60,026 nucleotides of DNA from Candidatus Heimdallarchaeota archaeon (GCA_030607575.1 JAUWJS010000003.1:1-60026); one strand, 5' to 3'; positions 51,247-60,026 are shown, numbered from the stretch's first letter. Notes: generated from the letters alone by a model not told the origin. Made by a program: numbers and translations.

Positions 51247-53262
51247 ATGACAAGTATTAGAGATACAATAAAGAAATTCTATTCTGAGTTAATTATGTTT
51301 ACAGTCTTGTTCTTATTCTTCTTTCAAGCTCTCTCTGATTTAGTAGAAACAATTTATGGTTTTGCTCTCTTAAACCTAGAACCTGATGAGAACATTCTGG
51401 GATTAGTGTTTCTTATTACTCCTGTTGTGCTTTTATTCTTCCGTAAAAGGCTGCCAGATAAGATATTAGTTATACTTGGAGAATTAATGATTTTATCTAG
51501 ATTACTAGATCCATTACTAAAGAGACAAGGACTTTTGGTTACTTCAGGTTTAGCAGTTGGATGTTTCTTAGTTTTCTTTCCAATTTATCTAACAAGGATG
51601 AAAAATGAAGAGAAAAGAACGAGTACAACTCTTGGTCTATCACTTGCAATTGCTGTTGCATTATCCATTTTGCTTAGATCTTTAAATTCCTCTCTTGACA
51701 TTTCGATGTATAGTTGGTATCAAGTGATAGGTTGGATTTTCGGTATAATTGCAGGAATTATGCTATTTGGGATGAAATTCAAAAGTGAAGGACAGAAGGA
51801 AATTCAAGAAAATATCAAAGAATCTTCAAAAGGAAGTGGTTTTGGTAAAATCCTTGCTTTGACTTCTGGACTTGTAAGCGTTTTCATTATTATTTGGTTT
51901 ACTTTTGCTAGTCCTACGGTTATTTCTAGATGGACTGAAGGGAATTATATTGGAATAACTCTAGGCATACTTGGAGTCTTATCTTTGTTTGTAATAGGAC
52001 AAATGCTTAAACCAGATCTGTTAAGCAAATTGAAAACATGGATGCTTTGGGTTTGGAATGGTGTTTTTGCTATGTCACTTTTCTTAACTGTTCTTGTTCA
52101 TCAACTTGGCTTTCCCGATGATTCAGCTTTATATCCTATAGTTGCTCCACAAACTGCCTGGTACTATCACATACCGCTAGCTATAATGATTCTTCTATCA
52201 CCAATAATCTATGTTAATTTTATGCTCCTAACAAGAGAAATAATCAAGATAAAACCCTCCACTAGGAAAATGGGTGGTAGTTTCGCATTAGCAGGTAGTC
52301 TATACCTTATCGTGATGATTTTTGTTCAAATATTGCCTAATATTTGGGGTTACCTTGAACCGATTAGTACAGGATTTAGAGATAAGTATTGGCTAGCTTT
52401 CTTCTTACCTGGCCTAGTATTGACTTTATCCATATTACTAGTTAAGAAAAGCTCGTTTGATTTAGGTAAACTATACACTAATAAAAGAAGAAATATCAGT
52501 GTAATAGTACTGCTCAGTACAATTTTCCTAGGAACATTAGTAGGTACCCTTGTAACTAAACCTTATCCAAACTATACACCAGATGGAGATTTGGTTATAA
52601 TGACATTCAATATTCAACAAGGAAGAAATGTTTCAGGAGATAGGAATTTTGATGGCCAAATTGCACTAATAAAACAAGTTGATCCTGATATACTTGGGTT
52701 ACAAGAATGTGACCCTACAAGAATTTCTGGAGGTAATCTAGATGTCGTTAGGTATTTCGCAGAAAAACTCAATATGTATTCATATTATGGCCCCAATACT
52801 GCTACTAACACGTATGGATGCGCAATCCTTTCTAAATTCCCCATATCGAATGCAATGTCATTCTTTATGTTCAGTGATGAAGAACAAATTGGATCAGCTC
52901 AAGCTGAAGTAACGTTAGATTCAACCGTTTACAATGTTTTTGTTAATCATCCCTCTGGTGCAACAAGTACAAAGATTTTACAACAAGAAGAGATGTTGAC
53001 CAGAGTAACTGGATTAAATGACGTCATTTTCATGGGTGATTTTAACTTCAGAAAAGATTCTGTTCAGTATAGTTTAACAACTGCTGTCTTAAATGATAGT
53101 TGGTATATTAGATGGCCTTCTGGTTTAGATACTTATGGATTCAATAGTACAGAAGAAATTGATCATATCTTTGTTAGTCCAGGGACAATTGTTTTAGATG
53201 CACGCTATATAATAACAGAACAATCAGACCACCCTGCATATTGGATTAGAATCGAAATCTAA
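51247..53262 (+). CDS. Multi-pass membrane protein with C-terminal EEP nuclease/phosphatase domain (CWH43-like layout)
   Basis: This 671-residue protein has about 12 membrane helices (residues 15-440), then an outer or inner EEP-fold domain (about 450-671). Catalytic motifs are N-I-Q-Q-G (MTFNIQQGRN), E in LQECD, D and N in MGDFNF, DHIF and the final SDHPAYW. This is the arrangement of eukaryotic CWH43/PGAP2IP, which remodels GPI anchor lipids. EEP domains also act in nucleases and sphingomyelinases. It is a lone gene downstream of the sirtuin with a 60-base gap. The CWH43 relation is from architecture only. Confidence 0.78.
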   Translation: MTSIRDTIKKFYSELIMFTVLFLFFFQALSDLVETIYGFALLNLEPDENILGLVFLITPVVLLFFRKRLPDKILVILGELMILSRLLDPLLKRQGLLVTSGLAVGCFLVFFPIYLTRMKNEEKRTSTTLGLSLAIAVALSILLRSLNSSLDISMYSWYQVIGWIFGIIAGIMLFGMKFKSEGQKEIQENIKESSKGSGFGKILALTSGLVSVFIIIWFTFASPTVISRWTEGNYIGITLGILGVLSLFVIGQMLKPDLLSKLKTWMLWVWNGVFAMSLFLTVLVHQLGFPDDSALYPIVAPQTAWYYHIPLAIMILLSPIIYVNFMLLTREIIKIKPSTRKMGGSFALAGSLYLIVMIFVQILPNIWGYLEPISTGFRDKYWLAFFLPGLVLTLSILLVKKSSFDLGKLYTNKRRNISVIVLLSTIFLGTLVGTLVTKPYPNYTPDGDLVIMTFNIQQGRNVSGDRNFDGQIALIKQVDPDILGLQECDPTRISGGNLDVVRYFAEKLNMYSYYGPNTATNTYGCAILSKFPISNAMSFFMFSDEEQIGSAQAEVTLDSTVYNVFVNHPSGATSTKILQQEEMLTRVTGLNDVIFMGDFNFRKDSVQYSLTTAVLNDSWYIRWPSGLDTYGFNSTEEIDHIFVSPGTIVLDARYIITEQSDHPAYWIRIEI

Positions 53263-53399
53263 TCCCTTTTTTCAACTCAAACCTTCAAGTTTTTTTAATT
53301 AGTTAACTTAGGTTAGAAGAATTATTTCTGGTTTAGGATTCGAATTAGAAAGAAAAGCAGATTCAATTTTCGTTTTGTGAATCTCCATTTTAAGAATGA

Positions 53400-53756
53400 T
53401 TAGTACTCTTCCCCAACATCATCAGTAATTTTGTTATTTTCATGATCGTCAATATCTAAATGATTAATTCCTAATTTCCTCATTGCTTGAATAAGTTCAG
53501 CCTCAGTTAAATCTTCTGCTGGTCTTCCATAATAGTTTTCAATACGAGCTACATCCTCTTGATGAAACTTGTAATTATGTCTGCTATTTGCAAGAGCGAG
53601 AATTATCATAGAACCGAAAATGAATCTTCTTGTTCTTCTAATCATTCTTCTTTGACGTCTAAATATTCTTCTTTGACGTCGAATCATCCCTCGTCTAATT
53701 GCCCTTCTCATTGGACCTCTTAATGGTCTTCTCATTTGTCTTCTTCTTCGAGCCAT
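53400..53756 (-). CDS. Arginine-rich small protein
   Basis: This 118-residue protein has about 24 Arg residues in its first 47 positions (MARRRRQMRRPLRG...RRQRR), then one short hydrophobic stretch (FGSMIILALAN) and an acidic C-terminal half (QEDVARIENYYGRPAEDLTEAELIQAMRKLGI). The last segment resembles a short helical SHOCT-like oligomerisation or binding module. The basic N-terminus may bind nucleic acid or acidic membrane lipids. Function unknown. Confidence 0.6.
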   Translation of the reverse strand: MARRRRQMRRPLRGPMRRAIRRGMIRRQRRIFRRQRRMIRRTRRFIFGSMIILALANSRHNYKFHQEDVARIENYYGRPAEDLTEAELIQAMRKLGINHLDIDDHENNKITDDVGEEY

Positions 53757-53864
53757 AGTATTTTCACAAAGAAATATGGCGATTTCTTATATAAAAACAC
53801 TGGGAAATCAAAATCATATTTAGTTGGGAGTTTATTTAATACTCACCAACAAAACTTTTTATGA

Positions 53865-55454
53865 ATGATTCAATATAATAATTTAATGATTCCAATACCT
53901 GCAAATTTAAACCTCAAAGGTGGTAAATTTGTTCTCAGCAAAAATACAAAAATTCACTCAGCTGAATCAGTTGCGAATCTAAAACACTATTTCATTTCAT
54001 ATTTCTCAGAGAATTTTGGAGTGACAATAGAATCAACCAAAGAGTATTTGATAGAGAATTCAATCAACTTTAAGCTTGATGACACTCTAGTTAAACTAGG
54101 ACCAGAAGGATATGAACTTACAATAACCGGTGAACACATAGATGTTCGTTCATCTGGAGAAGCAGGTATTTTTTATGGAATTCAAACAATAAAACAATTA
54201 TTGCTTCGGGATGTTGATAAATCTGCCTTAAATCAAGAATATAGTAAGGCAATTCCATGTTTAATCATTGAGGATTTTCCGCGCTTCAATTGGCGAGGAT
54301 TTATGTTTGATGTTGGAAGGCATTTTCACAGCATAGACACAATTAAACGGGCCTTAGATTTAATTTCCTTATTAAAAATAAATGTGTTTCATTGGCATTT
54401 AACAGAAGATCAAGGATGGAGAATTGAAATCAAGAAATACCCCCAACTAACAGAAATAGGTTCAAAAAGAAAGGATTCAAAAATTGGTGGTTGGACAAGT
54501 AAGAAATACCGTGGAAAACCACATGAAGGGTTCTATTCTCAAGAACAAATTAAAGAGATAGTTCAATATGCAAAAGAGCGATTCATAACTATTGTTCCTG
54601 AAATAGAAATTCCTGGCCATTCTTCAGCTGCAATTGCTTCCTATCCTGAAGTAAGCTGCAAAAACGAGAATATAGATGTACCAATAAAGTTTGGTATTTT
54701 TTCAGATGTGTTTTGTCCAGGAAAAGAGATTACTTTTGAGTTTTTAACAAATATTCTAGATGAAGTAATAGATCTGTTTCCTTCAAAGATTATACACATA
54801 GGCGGAGATGAGGTTCCGAAGAAAAACTGGAAAAGTTGTTTTGACTGTAAAGGGAGAATGGAAGAAGAAGGTTTAGAAAAGCACAAGGAGCTACACTCCT
54901 ATTTTACCGAAAGAATCAGTGATTATCTAAAATCTAAAGGAAGGAGAACAATTGGGTGGAACGAGATTTTGGATGAAAAAACAGATGTTGGTGTAATTGG
55001 ACAATTTTGGGCTCCAACAGGTAAGAAACAAGTGCTTAAACATATCAGAAAAGGTGGAGAAATTGTTGTCTCGAATTTCTTTCGCTATTATCTCGATTAT
55101 AATTACTTCGTAACTCCTCTTAGAAAAACGTACAACTTTGATCCTATTCCTAAAGGATTGAATAAGGAATATTATAATCAAATTATGGGGATCGAAGCAC
55201 CTATCTGGACTGAGTGGGTTCCCAATACTGATAGACTAGATTGGCAGGTTTTTCCAAGACTAGCTGCCGTAGCTGAAACAGCTTGGTCTTTAGAACAGAA
55301 TAAGAATTATCGCTCTTTTGTCAAAAGATTAGGTAAATTCAATCAAATTCTAGATTATATGAATGTTAAATATGCTTCACTAGATGAAGTAAACCCAAAA
55401 GGTATAAAACGATTCATTAACCTAAGAAGAGCTCTTAAGTGGCCTGAAGTTTAA
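53865..55454 (+). CDS. Beta-N-acetylhexosaminidase, GH20
   Basis: This 529-residue enzyme has an N-terminal alpha/beta domain, then the GH20 catalytic TIM barrel from about residue 145: GFMFDVGRHFHS, INVFHWHLTEDQGWR, IVPEIEIPGHSSA and the catalytic D-E pair in IHIGGDEVPK (about 310), with WNEI and W/Y residues lining the pocket afterward. It removes terminal GlcNAc/GalNAc by substrate-assisted catalysis. No signal peptide is visible at the chosen start, so it is probably cytosolic and acts on imported chitobiose-like sugars. The stop overlaps the DinB-like gene by four bases. Confidence 0.93.
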   Translation: MIQYNNLMIPIPANLNLKGGKFVLSKNTKIHSAESVANLKHYFISYFSENFGVTIESTKEYLIENSINFKLDDTLVKLGPEGYELTITGEHIDVRSSGEAGIFYGIQTIKQLLLRDVDKSALNQEYSKAIPCLIIEDFPRFNWRGFMFDVGRHFHSIDTIKRALDLISLLKINVFHWHLTEDQGWRIEIKKYPQLTEIGSKRKDSKIGGWTSKKYRGKPHEGFYSQEQIKEIVQYAKERFITIVPEIEIPGHSSAAIASYPEVSCKNENIDVPIKFGIFSDVFCPGKEITFEFLTNILDEVIDLFPSKIIHIGGDEVPKKNWKSCFDCKGRMEEEGLEKHKELHSYFTERISDYLKSKGRRTIGWNEILDEKTDVGVIGQFWAPTGKKQVLKHIRKGGEIVVSNFFRYYLDYNYFVTPLRKTYNFDPIPKGLNKEYYNQIMGIEAPIWTEWVPNTDRLDWQVFPRLAAVAETAWSLEQNKNYRSFVKRLGKFNQILDYMNVKYASLDEVNPKGIKRFINLRRALKWPEV

Positions 55455-56101
55455 TTATATTTTTTCTTATTCTCATTCCACCAATCTAGCCATCCTTGCC
55501 GTAATTCATCTCTTTGAACCTCTGAAACTCCTCCCACAAATTCCCAAAAAGGATTATTAAACATTCTTCTTAATAGAACGATTTGGCCTGTATGTCCCAT
55601 TATATGTAAGGAAATTCTGTGAATCAAATCTGATAACTTCTCACTAGCATCCTCATGTGGTTTTTTGTCAAACTCCTTGGCTGAAAGTTTCTCAAGTATT
55701 TGAAAATAACTTGAAGATATTTTTATATAGTTATCCAACAATTTCTGAAAAGAAAAAGGGTATTCTACAATATGCTCTTTAGATACTCCATATGCATAGT
55801 ACTCTCTTTCTTCCAGAGACAGAATTCTTTCACCAGTATGATATGCCAAATAATAGTCCATGTGTGTAGCACAATGTCCTACAATCCATGCAATATGATT
55901 TGTATCCTTTTGTATTTGCTTGATAATGATACTTGCATCTACATCCTTTAGTGACATCAGAAAATTTATGTCAACAATTTTTAATTCTTTAATTAGAGAA
56001 TCAATAGGTTTCACATTTATCATCCTTAAGAAAGCAAGAATCTTAATTAATTTTTTTGTTTGTTTTCCATAATATCCTTTGCTAGTTCTATCAGTGCACA
56101 T
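55451..56101 (-). CDS. DinB-like metalloenzyme-fold protein
   Basis: This 216-residue helical protein has the four-helix-bundle pattern of the DinB superfamily. Candidate metal ligands are the histidines in WIVGHCATHMDY (about residue 80) and HIMGHTGQIVLLRRM (about 170). The family includes bacillithiol or mycothiol S-transferases and proteins of unknown role. Translation could start at an internal ATG (about 56023, MINVKPID); the first 26 residues are basic and not typical of the family. It is convergent with GH20 and shares the strand with the NMT-like gene 24 bases upstream. Confidence 0.78.
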   Translation of the reverse strand: MCTDRTSKGYYGKQTKKLIKILAFLRMINVKPIDSLIKELKIVDINFLMSLKDVDASIIIKQIQKDTNHIAWIVGHCATHMDYYLAYHTGERILSLEEREYYAYGVSKEHIVEYPFSFQKLLDNYIKISSSYFQILEKLSAKEFDKKPHEDASEKLSDLIHRISLHIMGHTGQIVLLRRMFNNPFWEFVGGVSEVQRDELRQGWLDWWNENKKKYN

Positions 56102-56124
56102 CTTCAGGAATTAACTAGTTTTAA

Positions 56125-57219
56125 TCATCTCCAATCAAAATAGAATGATTCAACTTCTTCAGGAATTGGTACATTATTCATATTGAAGAGGTCTAAGTTG
56201 ATTTTTTTACCGAAGAAGAAGAATTTTGCTTTTTTCAAAGGTTTCATATCAAAATAAGGTATATATGGCGTCTGCAATCCTCCCCATCCACGTTCCTTGG
56301 ATGTTTGACTCAAATAATTTGCTAAATTACTAGCTTCTTTGGTGTTCAACCGATGTATATGGATCATATCTAACCAGCCAAAAGGAATTTTATTTCTGAA
56401 ACCAGCAAGATAAAATTCCCAAGCAAGCATAAATCCTTTGATTTTGCCTTCATTATCTTCGTGAACAACACAATTAACATTGGGATTCTTGAGCATCCAT
56501 TTGAAATCCTCCAGCTCAGGTACTATTGCTAACTGATTTCGCTTCACTTGCTCTTGAATGATTTCAAACATATCCAAAGTATCTTTCTCCTGATATTGTC
56601 TGATTTGGTCGGAGTTGATAGTTTTGATTTTCTCATAAAATTTGAACACTAGCTTCTCGTACCATCTTAGTTTAACCACTGTAGCAACTTTATCTACATC
56701 AAATGCTTTGATTACAAATTTGGTTAGAGTAACTACTCTTTGTAAAGGAATATTTTTATCCCTGGAAACAGCAGAAGAAACATCTATTCCATGTTGTTCA
56801 GGTTCATGAAGAGAAAATCCGCCATCATATCCCTTGGCTAAACCGATTTCAAATAACTTCTTTCCCATACCTTTAGCTAAACCTTTTTTCTGGTGTTGAG
56901 AATGAACACATAACCATGAAGGTATTGCAAATTTGTAAACTTTACCTTCAATTGAAAGATTTCGAGGAATTGAACCTAAGAATCCTACCATGTCTCCTGT
57001 TTGTTTGTGGATAGCTCTGATGAAAAGATCCTTATCAATAGATGGAGCTCCATACACTATGTTAAAAGTTTCTTCTGAAAATGCTATAGATGCACCTTCT
57101 ATCAATGCGCTTTCATCATTTATGAAAACTTGAGTGATGAGTTTCGAAAACTCATTAAATTTCTCTCTTTCAATTGTGAATTGTTCAATTACGTATTCTT
57201 CATGATTTGTGTTTTTCAA
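56125..57219 (-). CDS. N-myristoyltransferase-like tandem GNAT acyltransferase
   Basis: This 364-residue protein has two GNAT-like halves. The N-terminal half has MVGFLGSIPRNLSI (77-90), then WLCVHSQHQKKGLAKG (102-117). This is arranged as in eukaryotic N-myristoyltransferase, where a G-F-I-S-A-I-P strand precedes the F-L-C-V-H-K and K-R-L-A-P-V blocks. The C-terminal half runs from about 225 to the end, has IKGFMLAWEFYLAG and DMIHIHRLNTKEASNL, and ends with FYFDWR. The start is a TTG at 57219 preceded by GGAG (57228-57231). The reading is by eye; a plain GNAT is the alternative. Confidence 0.75.
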   Translation of the reverse strand: MKNTNHEEYVIEQFTIEREKFNEFSKLITQVFINDESALIEGASIAFSEETFNIVYGAPSIDKDLFIRAIHKQTGDMVGFLGSIPRNLSIEGKVYKFAIPSWLCVHSQHQKKGLAKGMGKKLFEIGLAKGYDGGFSLHEPEQHGIDVSSAVSRDKNIPLQRVVTLTKFVIKAFDVDKVATVVKLRWYEKLVFKFYEKIKTINSDQIRQYQEKDTLDMFEIIQEQVKRNQLAIVPELEDFKWMLKNPNVNCVVHEDNEGKIKGFMLAWEFYLAGFRNKIPFGWLDMIHIHRLNTKEASNLANYLSQTSKERGWGGLQTPYIPYFDMKPLKKAKFFFFGKKINLDLFNMNNVPIPEEVESFYFDWR

Positions 57220-57227
57220 AAGACTAG

Positions 57228-57231
57228 CTCC
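57228..57231 (-). promoter_or_regulatory. Shine-Dalgarno site deciding the TTG start of the NMT-like gene
   Basis: On the minus strand GGAG lies 8 bases before the TTG at 57219-57217. No in-frame ATG occurs between the upstream stop and this codon, so the TTG is the most reasonable start. Confidence 0.5.
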
Positions 57232-57450
57232 ATTACGTGATTATTGAACAATTTCCTCTTAACTTCTAGAAATATATAAAGATTCCATCGAAAAAACAAT
57301 CTAAGAAGAAATAAAGATGGTTCTGTTGTCAATTATATTGATTAGCAACAGCATCTAGAAGAAGAACTAGTATGTGAATGTTCCCCAATAAATTAGGATT
57401 CATTTTTTTCTTTACAAAAGTTAATAATAAATTCTTCTTCTTAATAAATT

Positions 57451-58605
57451 ATGAAATTTAAATCCAAGAAGATTCTTAAAGCTCTATTTATATCAGTTGT
57501 ATTTCTTGGATTGAATTTAGAAGGTTTTATCTCGCAATCTAATATAAAGCTGAGTGGTAATGAGAGTTTGTTTGGAACTTCTGCTGCAAGAACACTCTGT
57601 TTTAATGAAACGACTGCTTTTAATTTTATTGAAACACAATTAAATTTTGGTCCTAGGGTTCCAGGAACTCTATCACACGATGAGTGTGCTGATTGGATAA
57701 GAGACGAGCTTGTTGATATTACAGACAAAATAATGACTCACAACTTCACAATACAAAAATACAGCGAACCAAGTTATCAATGCCAGAACATATTAGGAAA
57801 AATTAACCCAACAAAAGAGAATATTGTTATTTTCGGTGCTCATTGGGATTCAAGAAATGTTGCTGAGAAAGATACTGAAAATCAAAGCTTGCCAATTCCT
57901 GGAGCAAATGATGGTGGATCTGGTGTGGCAGTATTATTGGAATTAGCTAGAGTACTGTATGCTTACAAAGATGAATTAGACTGCCAGATCTGGTTTCTTT
58001 ATATTGATGCTGAAGATCAAGGCTATTCAAGAGGAATGTATGGACTAGAGGGATGGTTTTGGGTAGAAGGTTCCTTAGCTTTTGTTAATGAAATAGACAA
58101 TTTTTATAATTCATCTATAGAAATATTTGAATGTTTCATACTTCTAGACATGGTAGGGGGAACTAACCTTCAGTTCATCAAAGAATCACGATCTCATGAA
58201 GCACTGCATGATAGTATTTTTGATGAAGGGGTGAAGCTTGGATACTATGAAGCATTCCCTAGCAGACCTAAAGTGATGGCTATCACTGATGATCATGTGG
58301 CTTTTGATGCTTTTGGAATACCTGTAATTGATTTAATTATCGATTTTGCAGAAGGTGATTGGACTTATCATCACACTCATTCTGATGACTTGAGCAACAT
58401 CGATAGAGAAAGTTTGTTGATAACTGGGCTAACATTAGAATCTTTTATGAAAACCTATTACACTCTTAATCAAAATAAAGACTGGAGAAATACTGATTTA
58501 CCCACATCAGTTTATCTCTCTATTACTGTTAGTTCTTTATTTTTAGTTGGTCTAATTGTTTATCTTATTTTGAAAAGGAAACTGAGACCAAAAAATACAA
58601 ACTAG
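57451..58605 (+). CDS. Membrane-anchored M28 family peptidase/glutaminyl cyclase-like
   Basis: This 384-residue secreted zinc enzyme has a signal peptide (residues 1-27), then the M28 domain with metal ligands in GAHWDSR (H131 and D133), PGANDGGSGVAVLLE (D), DAEDQGYS (E/D) and HHTHSDD near residue 310. A C-terminal helix (YLSITVSSLFLVGLIVYLIL) anchors it. The sequence has features of glutaminyl-peptide cyclotransferases (W and GS in GWFWVEGS). Exopeptidase or cyclase activity cannot be separated by eye. It ends in the CTAG shared with the convergent M20 gene. Confidence 0.9.
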   Translation: MKFKSKKILKALFISVVFLGLNLEGFISQSNIKLSGNESLFGTSAARTLCFNETTAFNFIETQLNFGPRVPGTLSHDECADWIRDELVDITDKIMTHNFTIQKYSEPSYQCQNILGKINPTKENIVIFGAHWDSRNVAEKDTENQSLPIPGANDGGSGVAVLLELARVLYAYKDELDCQIWFLYIDAEDQGYSRGMYGLEGWFWVEGSLAFVNEIDNFYNSSIEIFECFILLDMVGGTNLQFIKESRSHEALHDSIFDEGVKLGYYEAFPSRPKVMAITDDHVAFDAFGIPVIDLIIDFAEGDWTYHHTHSDDLSNIDRESLLITGLTLESFMKTYYTLNQNKDWRNTDLPTSVYLSITVSSLFLVGLIVYLILKRKLRPKNTN

Positions 58606-60026
58606 GAATTTAGATATCTATAGGCTATAAGTAAATACAATTTAGTTACATCTTTTAAAGTACTCAAATCTGTATATTCGTTAGCATCATGAGCATTTCT
58701 TCCTCCAGGACCAAATACAAAGATATCTTTCATTCCAGCTTCCCTCATGTTACCACCATCAGAAAAACCTGTGTTAAAATGAAACAAAGGACTTGTCTCA
58801 TAAACAGCTTCAAATGAGTTCTGAATTATTTTTCCAAATTCTGTATTTGGATCTGTAGCAGAACCTTCACCAATAGTTATTATTGAAAGAGTTACATCAA
58901 TTGGTTCATCCTTGATTTTAGGATTTTCATGTTGAAGATTATTATAACCCTCTGGTAATTCTATACGATATTTTAATTTGGAACAGAATTTAACTATAGA
59001 ATCAAACAGTTCTTGAGTTGTTAATCCTGGCATTGCCCTGAAATCTGCAGAAAGCTCACAAGTATCTGGAATAACGTTTGTTTTAATTCCTGCATTAATT
59101 TCAGTAAAACTGAATGTTGTTCGGTAGAGAATACCTGGATCCCTTTTATCCTTATCCAATGGATTTTTTTCTCCTGTATAGTCTCTAACCTTCTTTAAAT
59201 CGGAAAATTTAACACGCTTTAGCATATACTTTAATTGTTGAATTTTTGTAATTGGAGGTTTTCGTTTTGGAATTTTCAGTTTTCTGTTAGCTTCATAGAT
59301 GAATTTTGTAGCTTTATTTATAGCATTTGATTTTGGTTTGGGCCAGCTTCCGTGACCTGCTACACCATGAAAAGTGAGTTTTATCCAATTTGGACCCTTC
59401 TCCCCCAACCCTATTGATGGACTGCTCATAGGTTTTCTTATACTTGGTTCTCCAACAATTGTAGCATCTGCATTTATAGCATCGAAATGATTTTTAGTCA
59501 TGTATGCTGAACCATAAGCACCATGTGTTTCTTCATCAGGAGTGAGCCAAAGCTGTAGTTTGCCTTTGAATTTTAATCCTGATTCTTTTAGTAATTTCAT
59601 TGCGATCATTTGACATGCTATACCTGCTTTCATGTCGATCGAGCCCCTTCCATACAATTTATTATCCTTTATGACTCCTCCTAAGGGAGGGGTGCTTTCA
59701 TCCCAATTATCTGGATTAAATGGGACTATGTCCAAATGACCGTTAAATTGGAGAGTTTTTCCCTTTTTCCCTCCTTTAAAAGACGATATTAAATTATGAT
59801 AATTTTCATTCTTCTTCTTACCAAGAAAAGGGACTTTGAATAATTCTGTCTTAAACCCCTCTTTTTCCATTAAATCTTTAGTAAACTCAAAAATTTTGTC
59901 GATGTTATGATATTGAAATTCTGAAAAATTTAGTGATTCAATTTGAACTAACCTTTGTAATAAGTCAGTAATTTGTTGCTCATTTTTATCTACAAAAGTG
60001 AGAAGTTTTTTCTCATTTTTATTTAG
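58602..60026 (-). CDS. M20 family metallopeptidase/deacylase, start outside window
   Basis: The minus-strand frame is open from the window edge to 58602, giving 474 visible residues; the start lies beyond 60026. Upstream of the first Met (59870) the frame encodes NEQQITDLLQRLVQIESLNFS, the usual M20 N-terminus. Metal ligands are H in FNGHLDIVPF, D in GRGSIDMKAGI, E-E in TPDEETHGAYG, D/E in VGEPS and the late H in GGRNAHDANEY. A dimerisation (lid) domain is inserted. The family covers ArgE, DapE, aminoacylases and carboxypeptidases; the substrate is not clear. Confidence 0.9.
   Translation of the reverse strand, partial: LNKNEKKLLTFVDKNEQQITDLLQRLVQIESLNFSEFQYHNIDKIFEFTKDLMEKEGFKTELFKVPFLGKKKNENYHNLISSFKGGKKGKTLQFNGHLDIVPFNPDNWDESTPPLGGVIKDNKLYGRGSIDMKAGIACQMIAMKLLKESGLKFKGKLQLWLTPDEETHGAYGSAYMTKNHFDAINADATIVGEPSIRKPMSSPSIGLGEKGPNWIKLTFHGVAGHGSWPKPKSNAINKATKFIYEANRKLKIPKRKPPITKIQQLKYMLKRVKFSDLKKVRDYTGEKNPLDKDKRDPGILYRTTFSFTEINAGIKTNVIPDTCELSADFRAMPGLTTQELFDSIVKFCSKLKYRIELPEGYNNLQHENPKIKDEPIDVTLSIITIGEGSATDPNTEFGKIIQNSFEAVYETSPLFHFNTGFSDGGNMREAGMKDIFVFGPGGRNAHDANEYTDLSTLKDVTKLYLLIAYRYLNS

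Noticed and set aside
59868-59870. Met codon at 59870 as start of the M20 peptidase
   Set aside because: The frame continues upstream with a typical M20 N-terminal helix to the window edge, so this Met is internal.

Overview
The window looks like a piece of an archaeal chromosome, most likely from an Asgard (Promethearchaeota) lineage. This is inferred from gene content only; no phylogenetic marker was tested. The DNA is AT-rich. Many genes have a TATA-like element about 25-30 bases before the start codon, which suits leaderless archaeal transcripts. Archaeal hallmarks are an Orc1/Cdc6 initiator, an AMP phosphorylase, a tRNA-Pro with an anticodon-loop intron, free-standing Lrp-type regulators and many proteins built as signal peptide + ectodomain + C-terminal membrane anchor. 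Eukaryote-like features point to Asgard: a candidate N-myristoyltransferase-like acyltransferase, a membrane protein with the CWH43/PGAP2IP layout, a SIRT6/7-like sirtuin, a membrane-anchored RING-like protein and a seven-helix protein with a longin/roadblock-like tail.

Layout. 1-4.8 kb: a truncated TPR protein, an unrecognised protein, then a minus-strand sulfur-relay operon (TusA, SQR-like flavoprotein, TusA, DsrE2, DsrE, winged-helix regulator). 4.9-15.4 kb: secreted M14 carboxypeptidase, 7TM-longin-like protein, UDP-GlcNAc 2-epimerase, TauE/SafE transporter, two unrecognised cytosolic proteins and a cluster of small membrane proteins. 15.5-20.9 kb: two paralogous alpha/beta hydrolases with cysteine in the nucleophile elbow (one frameshifted), a GLSMG esterase, an ICMT-like methyltransferase, a divergent Lrp/peroxiredoxin pair and DegV. 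21-28.4 kb: adenine deaminase, AlaX and AMP phosphorylase (purine salvage and tRNA quality control), a GNAT protein, Orc1/Cdc6 and a stand-alone RAM protein. 28.4-34.6 kb: RING-like and vWA surface proteins, then a winged-helix/ParA-type ATPase/membrane protein operon whose last stop codon abuts the tRNA-Pro gene. 34.6-43.8 kb: GAF protein, creatininase-family hydrolase, large membrane protein, glycosylasparaginase-like Ntn hydrolase, ABC exporter, MFS transporter and an acyltransferase-like protein without the catalytic histidine. 44-60 kb: beta-helix surface protein, HAD phosphatase and nitrilase pair, orphan DNA methyltransferase, dodecin, sirtuin, CWH43-like protein, Arg-rich protein, GH20 hexosaminidase, DinB-like protein, NMT-like protein, M28 peptidase and a truncated M20 peptidase.

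Genes are packed tightly and no gene-free stretch exceeds 300 bases. I saw no rRNA, CRISPR array, insertion sequence or obvious prophage. Themes that link genes are sulfur transfer and redox defence, nucleoside salvage, extracellular peptide and glycan breakdown (M14, M28, M20, GH20, glycosylasparaginase), and possible protein or lipid-anchor modification (NMT-like, ICMT-like, CWH43-like). All functions are inferred from sequence read by eye.
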